Positions 59,240 through 64,000 of a stretch of DNA of 64,000 nt are shown piece by piece. The translations under genes were made by a program, and so were the position numbers. Position 1 is the stretch's first letter. Every line of letters begins with the position of its first letter. The stretch is taken from positions 14,624,101 through 14,688,100 of the forward strand of contig JBBMOA010000004.1 of the NCBI GenBank assembly GCA_037954235.1, given 5' to 3'. Below the pieces are notes generated by a model. That model did no database searches, was not told where the DNA came from, and saw only the letters and a list, made by a program, of their open reading frames with translations. The DNA comes from Aulostomus chinensis (taxonomy: Eukaryota > Chordata > Actinopteri > Syngnathiformes > Aulostomidae).

Positions 59240-60559
59240 TTATATGTATGTATGTATGTATAAGTGTATGTATATATGTATGCGTGTATATATGTATGTA
59301 ATTTTATGCTTGCATGTGTATATACAAATACAAATAATTATATAGAAATTTCATACATATAAACATATACATATAGATGCATATACACATGTTTATACAG
59401 ATACGTATATATGTACATTTATACATACAAACTGATATATGTATGTATATATACATACAGTATGTACATACACATACATACAAACATATGTAAATATATA
59501 TACTTAATATGTAAAATGTTACATTTCCATACATATATTTACATACATGCATACATATATGCACACATACATACATTTATATACACATATGAATATATAT
59601 CTATATATATGGGTATATTGTATGCACATATGTAAGGAGGTATGTACTGTGTAGATGTGGGTGTCTCTGTATACATATCAATGTACGCTGATATATACAT
59701 ACATATAAACATAAAAATGTATATTTGTATGTATGTACATATGTATGTCTATGTCTTGTATATATATGTACATACACATATATACATACTTACATGTATA
59801 TACATATATATGTAGGTATGTATATAAGTATGAACATGAGTATGTCTATTTGTATATGTATTTACGCATATTTGTATCCATATATACATTACAAACATAC
59901 ATGTACTGTATATACTGTACACACATAGATACATATCTATGCATTTATGTATACATCCCTGATTACTTACACAGTTCAAACGTATATATGTAAATATACA
60001 TTTAAAAATATACATACATATGTACATACAAATATGCAGTACTACATACAAATATAAAATACAGCCACTTATATATACAGTCATTTATACATACATTTTC
60101 ATAGTACACACATAAATACAAACATACATACATATATACATACACAGCTAACTATACATATATGAATATATAAAGTATAAACAATGATATACATACGTAG
60201 CAATATAGAGATATTAAGTCATACATATATATACCTTCATACATACATATATACACACATACATACGTTTATATATACATTTACATATGTATATTTATAT
60301 TTACATGTATACACACACACTGACATACATGTAGATAGACACATATACATACATGATACATAAAAACGTGTATATGTATGTATGTTTATATACAGTACAT
60401 ACATACATAAATTCATATATACATATAAGTATAAATACTTGTATACAGTATATACATTAACAAACATACATATATAAACATGCATACAAACAAAAATTCA
60501 TGTATGTATGTATACATGCATGTTTGTACATATTTACTTACATATGTATGTTTGTATTT

Positions 60560-60797
60560 GAATATATGTCTTTGCTGTGTGTATGAATGTAAGGATGTAT
60601 GTATGCACATACATGTCAGTATAAACATGTTTACATGTATGTCTGTATTTATGTAAAAATATGTTAGTTTGAATGTATATGTATAGATTGATATATTTAC
60701 ATATGCTTGTATGTATGTATATGTGTATATATGTTTATATATGTGTACGTATATGTATGTATATATATGTATTCATATGTATATATGTATAAATGTG

Positions 60798-60856
<59 letters not shown>

Positions 60857-61254
60857 ATACATACAGGTATGTGTGTATATATTATTTGTGCATATATGTA
60901 TTATGTATATATGTAGTGACGATATGTCCATCCAACCATTGTCTTCAACTTATTCCTCTTAAGGGTTGTGGGGGACTGGAGCCTATCCCAGTGGCTACCG
61001 CTGTGTATGTATATACACATATGTTTGTATGTATATATGTATGTATACATTTATATAAGTATATACAGTATGTATGTACATATATATACATGCATATATG
61101 TATAGTTTATTTATGTATGTAAATATGAATATTCTGTGTATGTATGTACTGTCTATATGTATGTACTATGTGTGTATGTACTCTGTATATGTGTATATAC
61201 TGTGTATGTATGTATGTACTGTGTATATACTGTGTATATGTGTATCTACTGTGT

Positions 61255-61309
<55 letters not shown>

Positions 61310-61745
61310 CATATATGTATGTACTGTATATCTGTAAGTATGTGTATATATGTGTGTATGTATGTATTGTATATACATGTATATTTGAACCATATTTGCA
61401 TGTATATATAGACTTTATTTCCTAATGTATGTAAAAAACCTAGATATATGTGTTTGTACACATATGTACATGCATACATATGTAAACATATATATGCATG
61501 TATTTATGTAAGTATATTCATATATATTTGTGAATTTGTATGCATGTTTGTATACATTTACATACATATTTATGTATGTATATGAATATATGTCTTTGCT
61601 GTGTGTATGAATGTATGTGTGTTTGTATGCACTTATACATATCAGTATAAACATGTTTAAAATTATGTCTGTATTCATCAACATAGATGTATCGATGGAT
61701 ATATTTATATATGCTTGTATGTATATATTTATATATGTATATTTG
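60560..61745 (+). repeat. Internal long-range duplication, offset 1024 bp
   Basis: A 32-bp stretch starting GAATATATGTCTTTGCTGTG is identical at 60560-60591 and 61584-61615. Similarity continues on both sides: 'atcagtataaacatgttta' against 'gtcagtataaacatgttta', and 'atatatttatatatgcttgt' against 'atatatttacatatgcttgt'. It reaches about 60500-60725 and 61530-61740. The left copy lies before the SINE fragment and the right copy after it. Confidence 0.8.
60930..61000 (-). mobile_element. 5'-truncated SINE-A tail inside the AT array
   Basis: 'ccatccaaccattgtcttca', 'cttaagggttgtgggggact' and 'ggagcctatcccag' are the last ~70 bp of SINE-A in reverse. The head and body are absent, and the array resumes at once on both sides. 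It is the only non-array sequence of this length between 59240 and 64000. No target-site duplication can be called in such sequence. Confidence 0.8.
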
Positions 61746-63217
61746 TGTATGTGTATGTATATGTATGAATGTCTACCTAAGTATAAGTTAGTATGTATGT
61801 ATATATTTACATATATGTGTGTATATGTATGTACATATGTATGTGTGTAATGTATATACGTATGTATGTAGGTATGTATAGATGTATGTGTATCAATATA
61901 TTTCTGGATGTACATATATATTTATTCATATATGTATTTTCTATACGTATATACATCAATGTTTATATACATACTCATAATATATGCATACAAACATATA
62001 CAAATACTTATATATACACAGTACTTTCATAAATACATATATTTCATTATATATACACACATACATACACATACTGTCATATAAACCTATGCAATCATAT
62101 GCATACCCGTATGTACATACTTATGTGTATATATGTGTGTGTATTTTCTGCATGTATTTCTCTATATATGTATATTTGTATGTAGAGATATATGTAAATG
62201 TGTATGTGTGCATGCATATATATATATATGCATAAAAATATACGTACATAAATATGTATTTTAAATATATATATATATATATACACATACGTACATACAC
62301 ATATATGTATGTATGTGTGTAAATTCCTTTATAGAGTACAGTACAAACATTTTTTTGTAAATATACATTCCTATATAATTATACAGTACATATATTTGTA
62401 TGTAACTATGCACATATAAACGTACATATTCAACTACATTTTTAAAAATACCCATATTCTGTACATACATACAAATTTACAATACATACATACTTACATA
62501 TATGCAATACATTCATACAAAATACATTAAATACATCTATGAATAAACATACATCCATACATACAAACATAGGTATATACATAAATATATGTAGAGTATA
62601 GACACTAACATATACATACATATGTACATGCATACAAACATACACACATACATTCATACATACATGTATTCATACATAATACACATATACATATATGAAT
62701 ATATACATAAAATATACATACTGACAGACATTTCTACATACAAATATGATGCAGTCAAACATACAGTATATGTATGTATATATACGTATTTTTGTATTGG
62801 TATTTTAAGTACATACATACATAAATATATATTAACAAAGTACATTCATAATACATGAATACATACATGTGCTTACATTTTGATGTATACAAAAACATAT
62901 ACATACACACAGAGCAAATACATTAATAAACGCATAATGTAAACATGCATACATACAGACTTACATATGTACATATATACATAAATCCCTGTATACATAT
63001 ATGTATGTATGTATATGTGCAAGTTTGTATATATTTTAATAAATATGCATATGTATTAATATTAATACACACATGAATGTGTTATGTATATATGTCTGTC
63101 CTTTTATGAATGTATGCATAGATATATGTATTCACGTATACCTATAAGTATATATACATACATGCATATATGTATATCATATATAGATATAAAAACATCT
63201 GTGTGTAATGTGTAGAT

Positions 63218-63416
63218 AAATATTTGTATATTTGTAAATATTTGTATATTTGTAAATATTTGTATATATATTTAAGGATATAGGTTTTTATTTACTGAAT
63301 TTACTGTATATTTATACTTATATATGTAAGTATGTGATGTATGTATGCATATATATGGATATATATGAATGTATTTATATTTTATGTATATAAATGTATT
63401 TATATTTTATGTATAT
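63218..63416. repeat. Short local tandem repeats of 18 and 25 bp in the array
   Basis: AAATATTTGTATATTTGT repeats head-to-tail from 63218 (63218-63235, 63236-63253, then a partial copy). A 24-base unit starting AATGTATTTATATTTTATGT is repeated exactly at 63368-63391 and 63393-63416. Both indicate recent local slippage. Confidence 0.88.
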
Positions 63417-64000
63417 CTGAATGTATGTATGTATGTTTTATATAATTATGTGTATGTATATGTATTCAGACATATATACATGCATTTATATCTAATTTCA
63501 TATACACCTTTATATTTTTGTAAATGTATAAATGAATTTATTTTCACACATATATCTCTTTGTATATTTATTTATTAATGTGTATATGTATGTATATGTT
63601 TGTATTTATATACCTATGTATGTGTATGTTATTATATGTATATATGCATATATGCATACAATATATATGTAACATACATGTATATTTAAGCATGTATTGT
63701 ATTTAATAAATACATATATATTTATTGGTACTACTGTACATATTATATACATGTACATATGTATTTCCACATATGAATGTAACATTTTTTAAATATATGT
63801 ATGTATAGATGTATGTAAATGTGTATATGTGTACGTTTATGTATATATGTATGCATGTTTTTGTATATATAAATGCTTGTATGTATGTGTATGTACTATA
63901 TATGTCTGTTTTAAAACAATAAACCTTTTATGTGGTCTTGTACAGATTTATGTATATTTATATGTACATATATGTTTATGTATCAATGTATTTAAATGTA

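Larger units (their letters stand above)
59240..64000. repeat. Giant degenerate TATG/CATA satellite-like array, running off the window
   Basis: About 4.76 kb are built from TATG, TGTA, CATA, TACA and TATA words with few other bases. The G-bearing words switch strand in blocks. TATG-type words dominate roughly 59240-59330, 59600-59760, 60530-61900, 62110-62270 and 63000-63960. CATA-type words dominate the blocks between. Pure TA tracts lie at about 60803-60851 and 61257-61302. It holds a SINE-A tail fragment and a duplication with 1024-bp offset. The dozens of Tyr/Ile/Cys/Met frames are low-complexity readings. The right end is not reached. Confidence 0.93.

Noticed and set aside
59240..64000. 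Dozens of Tyr/Ile/Met/Cys-rich frames of 60-166 codons
   Set aside because: All are translations of TATG/CATA words. Both strands give similar frames, and there is no non-repeat protein content.

Overview
This looks like non-coding nuclear DNA from a ray-finned fish, most likely a percomorph-type teleost. The evidence is repeat content: tRNA-headed SINEs and LINE 3' ends of kinds I know from teleost genomes, very frequent long (GT)n and (CA)n tracts, and a CpG-poor, AT-leaning background. There is no bacterial-style gene organisation. I found no exon, RNA gene or CRISPR array I could defend. Nearly all open frames are microsatellite readings (Cys-Val, Thr-His, Ile-Tyr, Leu-Ser), SINE translations or short chance frames. 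The window is best read as a large intron or intergenic desert.

Layout. From 1 to about 17 kb, single-copy-looking DNA carries three copies of one tRNA-derived SINE (here SINE-A; 791-1192, 8831-9175, 16687-17032), LINE 3'-end fragments, a 173-bp tandem duplication (5744-6060) and several long microsatellites. From 17 to 34 kb there is a LINE 3'-UTR repeat block split by a fourth SINE-A (20215-21290), a diverged ~110-144 bp tandem repeat, a reverse-transcriptase remnant (25131-25280), a 38-bp minisatellite in an AT/CA array, and a fifth SINE-A (32768-33143). From 34 to 58 kb there are purine-rich and G-rich tracts, a 600-bp teleost dispersed repeat, a chimeric SINE (40742-40994), a MITE-like end, a 17-bp-stem perfect hairpin (48245-48282), a second SINE type (SINE-B, 50980-51266), a GCATATATATA minisatellite, and a remnant resembling a Myb/SANT-like transposon protein (53436-53546). 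From 58.7 kb to the end, a LINE 3' end with an (ATTCT)n tail opens into about 4.8 kb of degenerate TATG/CATA sequence.

No set of genes works together here. What can be read is mobile-element history: SINE insertions with intact target-site duplications, one nested insertion, one SINE hybrid, and microsatellite growth beside or inside the elements. Family names are given only where I am confident; similarity to teleost repeats is from memory and was not searched.
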